This document shows, piece by piece, positions 36,201 to 48,200 of a stretch of 64,000 bases of DNA. The notes under the pieces were generated by a model. It was given only the letters and a program-made list of their open reading frames with translations, made no database searches and was not told the DNA's origin. Within the stretch, counting starts at the first letter, position 1, and every line of letters begins with the position of its first letter. The stretch is from Dryococelus australis. Taxonomy: Eukaryota; Arthropoda; Insecta; Phasmatodea; Phasmatidae. The position numbers and the translations under genes were made by a program. The DNA lies in NCBI GenBank assembly GCA_029891345.1, contig CM057002.1, forward strand, positions 21,156,295-21,220,294. The letters are read 5' to 3'.

Positions 36201-39200
36201 AGAATGTAAGGACAAAGGAAACCAGAGAAGAGGGATCATGTCACTTCTGGCTCACTTAGCACAAGAGTGGCCTAAGATTCATTTGGTGCAAGAGAGGACT
36301 AAGTGTCAAATTTTATTTGCAAATGAGATTAAATAATTGTTTGATTAATTTAATAATAAATCGATTATTTAAATAAATAAATAAAATTAATCGATTAATT
36401 AAATAATGTTTTGATATCAGTTTTTTGTATTAATTAATTCCTTGATATAAAAAACATTACTAATTTGTTGGTGCCGTACGGGTGACATTGGTGGAGGAGG
36501 ATCGATGTGTTCTCTGTGAGGTCCTGGAGTAGATCGACCAGAGGAGTGGGCTGTAATTGTTTATATAGTAGTTAATGTTACTGTAAGAGTAGCATAAGGA
36601 CTATTTTTTACATTTTATTTTTTTTATGTTGGTGGAGCACATTCATGCGGGGCGTACTGGCCCACTAGGGGAGTGAGGTATGGCTGGAGTGAGCCCACAT
36701 TTGTCAATTCTGGCTAACTTCATTAGAATGACATGTAGTGGAGCAGGAGCACGCGGGTATGTTCTAGCTCACTACAATTTATGTTCAAATAGCTAAATGA
36801 AATAAGTACGAATCGTTAACCAAAAGACTAACCATGCGATTACCGAATGGAATGCAAGATTTACTTAAATTAAACAAATGGCCAGCAAATATAACATTAC
36901 TCCACCCTCCTCCCCCTTCACCGCCCAACAAAAGTACACATACATGAATATAAATACATAATATACTGTCTCTCATCGACTTTCAAAACACACATCGAAA
37001 TACAGATTAAACCAGATGAACTGATTGATTACAACATAAATTAAATGTAATAGATTACCACCCAAACAATATGAATGGTTGCACAATAATTGTAAATCCA
37101 TTCCCCATCAATATAGATATGGATTATTAAATGAATAACACATCAAATATTATTTAAAACATTTTTATTTAGTATAAAAACAATTTACAAAATATTGTAA
37201 TTCAATCTTGTAAGATCTTGATTCTTCACCCATGAGTAGTGTGCTTTTGAGAAATAACCCCCCCCCCCCCCATCAAACCAATTATATATATTTTTTCCTT
37301 TTAATGGTTTTAGCTACCAAATATTCATTTGGCGAAGAACCTTTTTGCAATTTATGTTTGTAAAAACTGCCTTTTATGGGCTGTCGGTCAAAGGTTTCTA
37401 TTTAATACACTCTGGGAAATGAATTTCTAACTGAAATAATTTTAAATATTTCATAATACAAATTAACCATGTATTTCTTCTCAAAGATTCCTTTCTGCTT
37501 CGAGGTACATATAAATTTACCAACTTTGAACTTTGGTTTTCTTTCGTAGATTACTTTAACATTATTATATACAGTTTTCATCAAACTATTATCCGTAACC
37601 CTTTCAGGCACCATTTTGATAGTCCTATGATATCTGGAACTATAAAATTTATGTATTTAAGGCAAAACATCAACCAAATTATAGGTTCCCTTCGATGTGA
37701 AATGTTTGTATATTAGCTGTTTCAAACTCTTGTTAAATCTCTCGACAACACTGGCTTTAAGGCCTGAATACATTATGTAATGATTGATACCACAATCAGT
37801 CATTAGTGTCTGGAAAGAAACGTTAAATAACTCAGTTCCTTTATCGGTCTGGAGTGCATTTGGGGTACTTTCTCGCAAAATGATCTTCATTGCTTCGCTA
37901 ACCTGTTTCCCTGTCTTAAACTTGACAGGTATATCCCAACCACATTTGGAATAAACATCTCTTACGGTTAAAATATATGTGTATCCCTTATTGTATTTCG
38001 AAAGCAATGTTGTTTCACACAAATCAGCTTGAAAATAATCATTTAAGCCTTTAGTAATAACACATATTCTAGGAATTTTTATCCTTCCAGGGGCGTGAAG
38101 CTCTTGAGCAATCTTACTGAAGTTCATTGGTAATATAACCATTTTCACTCAATCCTTAAATAATAGAAACAATTTCGTTTGTATGTGGATTATTCGCAGA
38201 CTCTCTCGAAGCTATGAGAAATTTTAATATATCGACCAATTCATTAGGATTGTTCCAATATACAGGAGAAAACCGATCACCAACTTCAGTTTTATATATT
38301 TCACTTCCAGCAATATCGCTTAATAAATGTAGTTTTGGATGGTTTTCATCACAATAATAACTATTATCTGCATTCGTGCAATGAACAAGATCATAATATT
38401 TCTCCAAATCGATATCGGAATAACCATTCAGAACTTTTTAAAGAAATAATTCAAACAATCCTTCACTAACATTAGTTACAGAATCACCTACTTGAATTCT
38501 ATTCTCAGGCAAAAACTTAATTACCGAATCTCCCAGAAGCCATATATTTCCATGACGATATACACCAAATACAGTATCGCATATAGGCGAAGATCGTTTT
38601 ATAGCTAAATAACATTGTGTCAATTGAGACAGCTCTTTCTTATTTGAAGGTTCTTCCAATTTAATTCCCACTGGTGTTTTATTAAACGTATATTGGCACG
38701 GAATGTAATGTATCTATTCAACTTGTAACAGGTTTAAACATTTCTTCATTCAAAACATCCTGTTCCATTCGATCATTTTTAGCTTGTAAATATTTCGCCT
38801 TTACAGCAGATATGACTTTATGTAATTGTGAAGCAGAGTCAGACATTTTCTTTGTTTACATTACATTGCAACTACTTATATATGAATTATGTTGTTGGTT
38901 TTTAGTGGGTGTATTAGGTTGAATAGATTGTGCTTTTTTAATCTTACCGACTTTACACAAAAGTACGTCTAATTTACTCACAGCTTTAACCCTCAAATCG
39001 TTATTAAATAGTTTATTCGAGATTTAAAATCATCAATTTACTTTTTCAATTCCATTTGCATAGCTAAAGCAGATGTTTTACTGATCAATTCAACACATAT
39101 ATTGCATCATTTCATCCATTTGTGTATCAAATTTCTTTGTAATCGTAGTGCTTACCATTTCATTTTTTACATTTTTTGAATGTTCCAAATGTTTGTTTGT

Positions 39201-42200
39201 TCTAGTTTCTATATTTTGCAATGCAATCATCAAATTTGCAAATATTTCCGAAATATAACTAATATTAGCAGATACTTTTGTAATAGTTTCAATTATGTTT
39301 ATTAATTTCTCTTGCATATAGGTCGATTGCAATTTAAATACGTTTAGTGTGATGGTATTTAAGTCTTCCACATAAAGTATATTTATTGCATCAGTATCTT
39401 TCACAGCCATATCCACATTACTTAATTTATGTCCATTCAAATCACAATTCCCATCGTGATTTCTCATTAAACAGGTATTGTAATGATTGCATTTTATACT
39501 GCTGTATCCAAACTTTGAAATACTCATTATTCTTCATTGGGAAGTAAAAAATTGCCAAATCCAGACTTGTATCTTTCTTTATATAGGGGAAGCATTGGTA
39601 TGATTACCAGAAAACCATACTTGTTTTTCCAAGAGTAAAAACACATATTTTAAAACTTTGTAAATGTCGTATCGCCTATAACGTGATCATTGTCAATATG
39701 TTGTAAATTCATGTTGTCCATTTTAAACACAACTAACAGATTTGCATTATTGTGCAAATTATGTTTTGGAATACATGCATAACTTTGAGATAGACAAAAA
39801 CAATCGACATTTGAATGTCTACCAAAACTAAAGTATTGTTGTAATTCACCCTGCAGTATGCACCAAACATCGTCAAATATAAATACATAATTGGGCAATG
39901 CTTCATTTGGTGGCACAAAATCTTCTTTATTTGTAAAAGGGAAATATCACATTTCTTTAAATAACGATAAAATAGTTGCTAATTGTTAATATTTATATTG
40001 TATTGTTTTAGAAAACACATATATTTTCAGACTTAAGTCCATTTGGATGTTCCAACAGCAACTTAATAACACATGTTTTTCCACGTGAAGGACCACTTAT
40101 TGTACAACCTATATTTGGAGGTAAACGAATACCATGTTTATGTTCAAGCACATTTTATTTTGTATTTACAATTACCTATAGATCAAAATTTGTTTTATAA
40201 CCTTCATTTATACAGTATTAGGTAATATACTAATGTAAAAACTATAAATGTAGGTCTATATATATGTTTGTGTTCAGTTGAAAACAAAATGGCCTGTACC
40301 AAATATAACCAAAAAGGACATGGAGTATTGAATACATTGATTAACAAATTACCATTAGAATTATATTTACCAAAATACGATTATTGCAGACCAAGAACTA
40401 AGCTTGCAAAATGTATGGAACAGAACGATCAAGGAATCAACGCTTAGGATAACACTTGTAAAGAACATGATATAGTATACGATCTAACAAACAATTTAAA
40501 AGAATTACATATAGTGGATACAAGCAGCAAATATAAGGAAGAATCTGCGTACATCAACAGGTGAAAACTAGATGCCTGGGTAGTTGACAAAGTTATGTGG
40601 GCGAAGGTTAAAAAAGGTATGGGTGTAAAATGGAAAACAAAATGAAAAACCAAGAAAGGTGGAATATTACATTCATATTTCCAGCATTATCAGCACTTGG
40701 AGCTTTAATGGGAGGCATTTCAGCTCTTGCTAAATCAAGTAACTCAAGTGGTAAAGGAATGCATCTTAATCTATATAAAGTCAGTCAAGGATGAAAAACC
40801 CCCAAACAATGAAAGAAACCCAGGAAGTCCTAAATAGTCTTCTAAAATGTGCATTAACAAACAAAGATATTAACTTATTTGTAAAGAAACTGGATATTCT
40901 CTATTTCTGAGGTGTGTATATTAGAGACAAATTACCAAAGAAACCAAACCTTTACGAATGTATGATTGTTAATTTAGATTCGAAACAAAATGAAAGAAGA
41001 TATTGGGTTGCAGTAATTAAAAACATAAATCAATAATTATATTACAACAATTTTGGCGATTTACGTCCTCCAATTGAAATATGCAATTATTTGAAAAACA
41101 TGTAATTAAGATACAATTTAAAAATGGAACAATTACCAAATACAATCAATTGTGGTAATTTAGGTTGATTTTTTACTATAAATAGGTTATATAAGTCGAT
41201 GTATCAGTAAAACAGTTTAGTAATATGTCAATTACAGTGATATTAAGTGGAAGTTCGTCGCAATTATGGTCGTATATTTCCCAGCTTTGGAGTTAGATAA
41301 AGAATGACAAATAAGTCTAATCGAATTCATTACTAACAATAGCATACCAAACATTGATATAGTCAATCAATCATTTATGTTCAACAATGGTGAAAAACCA
41401 CATAAGATCGTGATACTGGTAGGATCTTACCTGAAAATGTACAGTTCCGGTTATGTCGAAATCCAAACATGTTAACTAGTGTGATGTATAGTGATATCGA
41501 TATCGATTTCACAGAAGACAATTTAATTGCAAATATGTTAGGTTATGAAAGGAGAGTGTATCCAGCCAATAAATTACACAGTTTGTCAAAATAGGTCAAT
41601 ATATTGTCGGTTAATGTATGCCATATAAATGTTAATACTGTAGGCAGATATTATCTGAATGGAAAACCGACAAATACAATACATGAATTCACATGTGCGG
41701 TGGCTCTGTTACAAAATAATTGAAAAACCGAATACATTGATATATCTTCCAGTAACAGTTAATCGAGTAGATGAATTAGTTGTTACAATTGTCGATCAAG
41801 ATGGTAAACTGATTAATTTTAGAAACAAAGAAATTAATGTTCGATTACATTAAAATAGACTATATAAACATGTGCATTCTGTTTTTTTGCAATCAAAATG
41901 GATGTCGTGTAAAATAGTAAATGCACTTGTAAAGTAGGCACTTCATTTAAAAACTATGTTTCCAAAAAACCTATTATAAAAAAGTTGCTATGAAAATATG
42001 TAAACAGAAGCATAGAATGATCATTTAAAGCATGATACCTGTAAAGTTAACACAGGGCAATGAATTGTAATTAAAAGAATTAGCATATACCATTAATGGA
42101 AATGGAAGGCATACTTAATGTTGAAGAACCAATAAGTTATGATGATGCAATCACCAATGCGGAACTACATTTTATATGAGCCATTCCAAGCAGGACCATA

Positions 42201-45200
42201 TACATTTCCATCAGAAATAAGGATTGCTATACAAAATCACGATATTTACACATTACCATCGAAATCAAGTTTAAGGTTTATAGGAATAATTAAAAAGACA
42301 GCCAGTGCAACTAATCCAGCAACTACAGGAACAGTGAGAAATGGATTGCTTCATTTATCGATAGAATTGCATATATGGCCAATGGTGTTGAAATCGACCA
42401 ATCACGGGATGTTGGAATTACTTCCATGATAAAACAATATCTCTCGGAAACTATAAACAATCTTTGTACAGGGTTAATGGCTGGGTGGAGTGATGCTAAT
42501 AATTTTACACAACAAATACATCCAGGTGGAAAATATGAAATTGTTATACCAGTAAGTATGGTTTTGTGTTTTGCTGAGGACTACAAACATGTAATAATAA
42601 ATGCTAAAGAAGAATTAGTTATTCTATTCAGTAACATGCATTTGAATGCAATATACAACATGGCTAATAATGAGGAATGTGTAACATTTTGAACTAAACA
42701 GTGTCGAATGGCTAATGTCACATATTGAAACTAACACTCATGAACATGTAAAGTTTTTAAAATAAATCGAAAAAGGGAAGATACTAGATATTCCATCCAA
42801 GTCATGGGCTTTGGAGACATCTCCAGCACTACTGACATCACAAAACGTAATTTGGAATGTGAAATCAAGTTTTTCATCTGAGAAACCACAATTTGTCGTT
42901 ATTTGTTTTAAAACAAATTGACAAAATAATTTAAGAGCTGATAGATCAGTATTCGATATTTGTGATATGAAAAATGTTAAACTGTATCTAAACAGTCAAA
43001 CTTATCCCTATACCAATTTAAATGCAAACTTTGGAAATGGGGAATTCCTTATTTGCCACAACATGTAATCATAGTTCCAGGAAATATATTATAACAAAAT
43101 GAGCTCACCGATCCTAGAACCTGAATCCTTTAAAACCAGAAGAACATTGTTTGTATTTGATGTAAGCAAACAACACAATTACCAATATTGTAATTGATTC
43201 ACGAATTGAAATCATCACAAATACACCGATTCTGGGAAATATGCAAACTTATGCATTGATAATTCACAATAGATTGGCGAGTTACTATGTAAGAGATTAG
43301 CTGGTGAAGATAATGACTTGAGTCAGTAGACAGCAAGACATGGTATTAATAAGATGTTTTGCAATGTGCAAGGATTTCAATCCCCAGAAAAGTTTATAAT
43401 TAAAGAATTGGCTATTACTGACATGGAAGAACACACAATGGTATTCAGCTTCAAACCACCATTCCACTGGAAATATCTAAGTCCTAAATACAAGAAAACA
43501 AATAGATGGATAGCCAAACACCACCAACGTTTGACCTGGAAAAGTGGGTGTATGGAGTATGAGAGTATTGAAAAGATTTTCAAACAATACTGAAATAATT
43601 GTGAAATATTGATTAAACAATAGAAAATTTGAAAGCAATTTAATACTTAAACGTACATTTCAAACAAATAATGTACTCCAATTGCTTCCTAGATTTTACC
43701 TATAAAAGGTCGGAACCTTTCAGTTCCATTCTAGACTTGGAAGAGTATGGATGCAGTGATGGGTTTGCTGTGTCGCTTCTGTGGAAAATAATTCACAGCT
43801 CTGAGGAACTTATGTCGACATGAAAGAATAACCTGCAAGATGAACTGTTCGACTGTGAGTTGTGAATGCAAATTCTATCAGAGGCAATTAATGCAGAGTG
43901 ATGCTTTAAAGACACATTCTAAACTTGTACAATTGGTTCTCTGCAACTACAATCTACTCCATAGCTCCATGACTCTCTCGCTCCATATCTCTATAGCTCC
44001 ATCGCTTCATAGCTCCATCGCTCCATAGCTCCATCACTCCATGGCTCCATCACTCCATAGCTCCATTGTTCCATAGCTCCATCGCTCCATTGTTCCATAG
44101 CTCCATCACTCCATAACTCTATGGCTCCACACCTTGCTCCACAATCAGCTCAACAGAGTCTAGCACAATTAGCTACTCCTACCTTCCCTCCTTCCACCCC
44201 TCCCCTACACCCACCCATCAATTGCTCCTCACTGTTCCTCAATCACTCCTCCCTCCCCTAAATTGCTCCTCACTACTCCCTTCCCTCCTCCTCCACAATT
44301 AGCTCTGCAATTGACTCCGCAGTCAGCAACACAGTTGAAATCTTCTGCTCTACCCACTGCATTTCCTTCAAAACATGACTATCTTAATTCAGGATTGGGA
44401 AGTAATACACTTTCCGGTTTGCCCCAGCTCAACTATGAAAAATTAAGCACAACTTTTGCAGGCAGTCTGACTGACACTAGGATATGTAATGACCAAACAG
44501 ATACTGAGGTAGATTTTCAAATATTTTTTTAAAGGTGTAAGAAGCCTCCACTATATTTAACTACATCACCTAGGCCAATAACTCTTAGTGTAAATACATC
44601 CTGTAAGCATTTGAAATCCATCTGAGTAGGGGAACCCTCTACAGAAACTTTCTACTTTCAAACTCAAGCTCCCCCATTCTACATTCCCTAGAATTAATGA
44701 CATTTATAAGTCTACCATAGTGCCTTACTTAACAACCAGACTTGAAGAATTTAGTGCTTGTGGAAGCAGGTGGACATTTCAACTAATATAAAAACTGGAT
44801 GTGCATATCTTCCAGTATAGACCGTTCACCACTGGTCGGAAATAATCCAAGTTATTGCCTATAAGAAGATATGTAAACCAGCACTGTTCCAATACTAGCT
44901 TCACTCTCATAAGCTCTCAAGACCTCGGTTTCAAGATTCGGATAAATATCTTCACTTGTTCCAATACACTAAAAAAAAAATATTTTTTCTGGAACACTGC
45001 ACTCTTTATCATAATAAATTCAGTTCAGCCACCTTCAATGGGTGAATCAAGTTTCCATCTGCCTCAATAATGCATGAATCTTCTAGCACACAGTGGCTTA
45101 CATCTAATCTGACAATCAATGATCCAAAGATTCTCTGTGAATAAAACCATTTCACATATTTCAGAGAATAATGAGTTCATCTCCCTGCAACATTAACTAA

Positions 45201-48200
45201 AATATTAACACCAGCCTTGTTCCCAGATATGAACTTCACTACATCAGTTCATAGCACATTGCTTAAATGAATAAAGAAGATTGCTTGTATATGTAAATTA
45301 ATATTCTAAGAAGAAATGTGCTTTTTCTATATGTAAATAAATATTATGTTTGTTTGAAAAAGTGGAATATAATAAATTATATTTCAAACTGAAAGTTTGT
45401 TTCATTTAACTCTAAACAGACTACATAACTTAAAGAAATGAGTTATGCAATATTTATGGAAAATAAAAAATATACTACTTTAGCAGTCTATGTTCATAAC
45501 TCTACAAAATAATTGTGTGAGGAGTATGTATTTAATCATGGGTGTAACCTTTTTTACATATTTATCTTGGGCAAGCATATCAACCTAACACAAAAACATT
45601 ACTAGGTATGTATTCCGTGATCAAAATATATAATTTTCATTAACTCAGCTTAATAACTGAAATAAAATTTTGTTCGATCGTAACAGAAACCAATACTGTT
45701 ATAAATTATATTCATGCAAACAGATTTCACAGCAAAATCGTTAATATTTAATGCACTAAAGATTTGTGTAAACGAAGATTCGTTCACAGCACAAGAGAGT
45801 TTATTTCCACAATATGTGCTGAACCATGTTGGAGTATGTTTACATAACGGGGCAGGAACATAGCAATAGAAAGTCTCCTGGGTAGAGCCAAGTAGGTAGA
45901 TGATGTGGGCGGCAAGACCAATGAGTGACGAGCAGTGCACAGACGGCATTGGCGAGGCGTGAATGTAAGACGAGATCGAGCTGGGACGTGCACAGCGAGG
46001 AGGAATAGTCGTGGAGAATGAAGTGGTTTACAGGAACAGCCGTTGAACACCAGCTGCCGAGGGCGTTGGTGAGGCGTGGATGCAAAAGGAATGTGGTTGG
46101 AGGGAGGGTGAAGTGAGCTGTGTGAAACGAGTGGAGTCGTGGGCGAACAGCAGGATAAAGGAAGGAGGGAGCAAGCTTGGGCACTTGGCCTCCTAGCACC
46201 ACATATCTGACACCGTTCCCCTTCCTCTGTCCTTTTAGACAGCTACCATCCCATCCATGGTTCCCCTGCTCAGCTCGATGGCCTGTCCATGCATGCACAC
46301 TTCCCTGTCATTCTATGTTCACCACATGCCCGGGAAGCCTGCGCTAAACACTGCTTCCTTTCCCCGCACACTGCAATAAACCATTCCTTCCACACCCGCA
46401 CTAAGTGTTGCCCCAAGAATTATGGCGACACTTCCACCAAGAATTATGGCGACACTTCCCCCAAGAATTATGGCGGCGGCACTTCCCCCGCTCTCCGGCA
46501 ACTCCACGACTCACGCGGTCGACTTATGTCGCCCGCATCATAACAGTTCACTTCCCAGCAGGGATTTCATAGACGGTCTTCATGCTTTGTAACAAGCTAT
46601 CGGACTGTGTTTACAACACATTTAATACTTTCATTTTGATTAGCAAAAATGATTTGTTTAAGACAAAACTTTAAATATTTATGTGAATTACTCGACACCA
46701 GCAAAAAAATAAAACTAGTGTATGCTGTCAAAAGTTCTTTACACTGTCAAACTTTTCATAAATTTAATAACGATTTTCTTTTAGATATTATTAGGGAGGG
46801 GAATTAATATATTTCTATACATTTAAAACACTTTTTTAAATTAAAAAATTACTTAAATCTTTAACATTCTATACTTTTACAACTAAATAACATACTTAAA
46901 ACTTCCCACCCCATTACACATCAAATAATTTCATTCATTAGAGTTACTCATTGTCAAATCGTTCATAATACATTCATCCATCACTTAAACAACTAATTCA
47001 GAACATAGACTTGGGCAGGGCTTTGCACTATCTAGACACACTGGGCATAGCCTGTCATAGTTCCCTAATCTTCTTCTGTGTTTCATCATTCACACCCAAA
47101 CACATGACAGCCCACCTTTAAAACTCACAAAGTAACTAAATTACGCCTTTCCCCTGCACTCACACTCGCAGCCACACACCTACCCAACTAAATTTTCTCA
47201 GAGTACTTGGTATTTTATTCTAGATGGTTTTAACATCTTTTTGCGAGTATTTAACAGTGTAGAGAGGGCCTGAATTGAGATATTGTCTCGCCTTATGTCC
47301 TAAGTGAAATATTATTTTGGCCATACAGTATCTCCCTCAAAACTCTATTTAATTCCTCTAAAAATACACCAAGAACCCACACAGAATTTATTCAAACATC
47401 TTTCCCATCACGCATACTCCTAATTTTTAAAACTACTTAAAATTAAATTATATAGCAAAGCCACCCCATCACACATCAAAACATTCCATTTGTTAGAAGT
47501 ATTCGAGGTCCATTCATCCATCACACAGATACCCTTCACTCGAACAGTGCATTCAGAGTAGTGAGTCTGGCAGGGCTAGTAGCCCTCCAAACTCACTTGG
47601 CATAGACTGGTTCAGTTCTTCTTTGTTTTTCACTGTTCCATCAAACAGACCCATGTTCACAACAACCTACCCTTAAACATCCTTAAAACTACATAAAACT
47701 AGTAAAAAATACATAAAACTAGTAAAAAAATACACGAAACTAATTTAAAATATGCAAAACTAACAAATTTGTAAATAAATTTTAAAAGTCAATCGATCTT
47801 AAGTAAAATCTAAAAGTTTTACCTATATCATATAAAAGTTTGAGCAAGTTTCATTCAAATTTAAGAAATTGCGAAGAAAGTGTGTGATGGGCTGGACCAC
47901 ATCGCCATAATCACACATTCGAATTATCATTAATTAACACTAACTTTACAGTGTACTGCACTCTGTTGGCTGGTATGTGTCGTCCAAGCCACTCCCTCCT
48001 ACCCACTCCCCTCTTCCAGAGACAAGGCCAGGGAGGTAGGGTGTGACTGACGATCTATGTTCTCCTAGCACTAAATAAACTATTTTTTTTTAAAATGAAA
48101 TTAAACCTAACTAAACTAAAGGGAACTAATTTTCAATTTGTGTGGATGTTCTAAAAAGTACTATCTGCAATATCTTTCACTGACAAAAGCGAGCAGTTCT

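Noticed and set aside
43957..44130. CRISPR-like appearance of regular short repeats
   Set aside because: Units are contiguous with no unique spacers; this is a simple tandem repeat in a eukaryotic element.
45650..46543. Several 60-150 codon overlapping frames in a GC-rich patch
   Set aside because: Open on both strands in many frames, low complexity, no motif; typical of GC-rich non-coding DNA.
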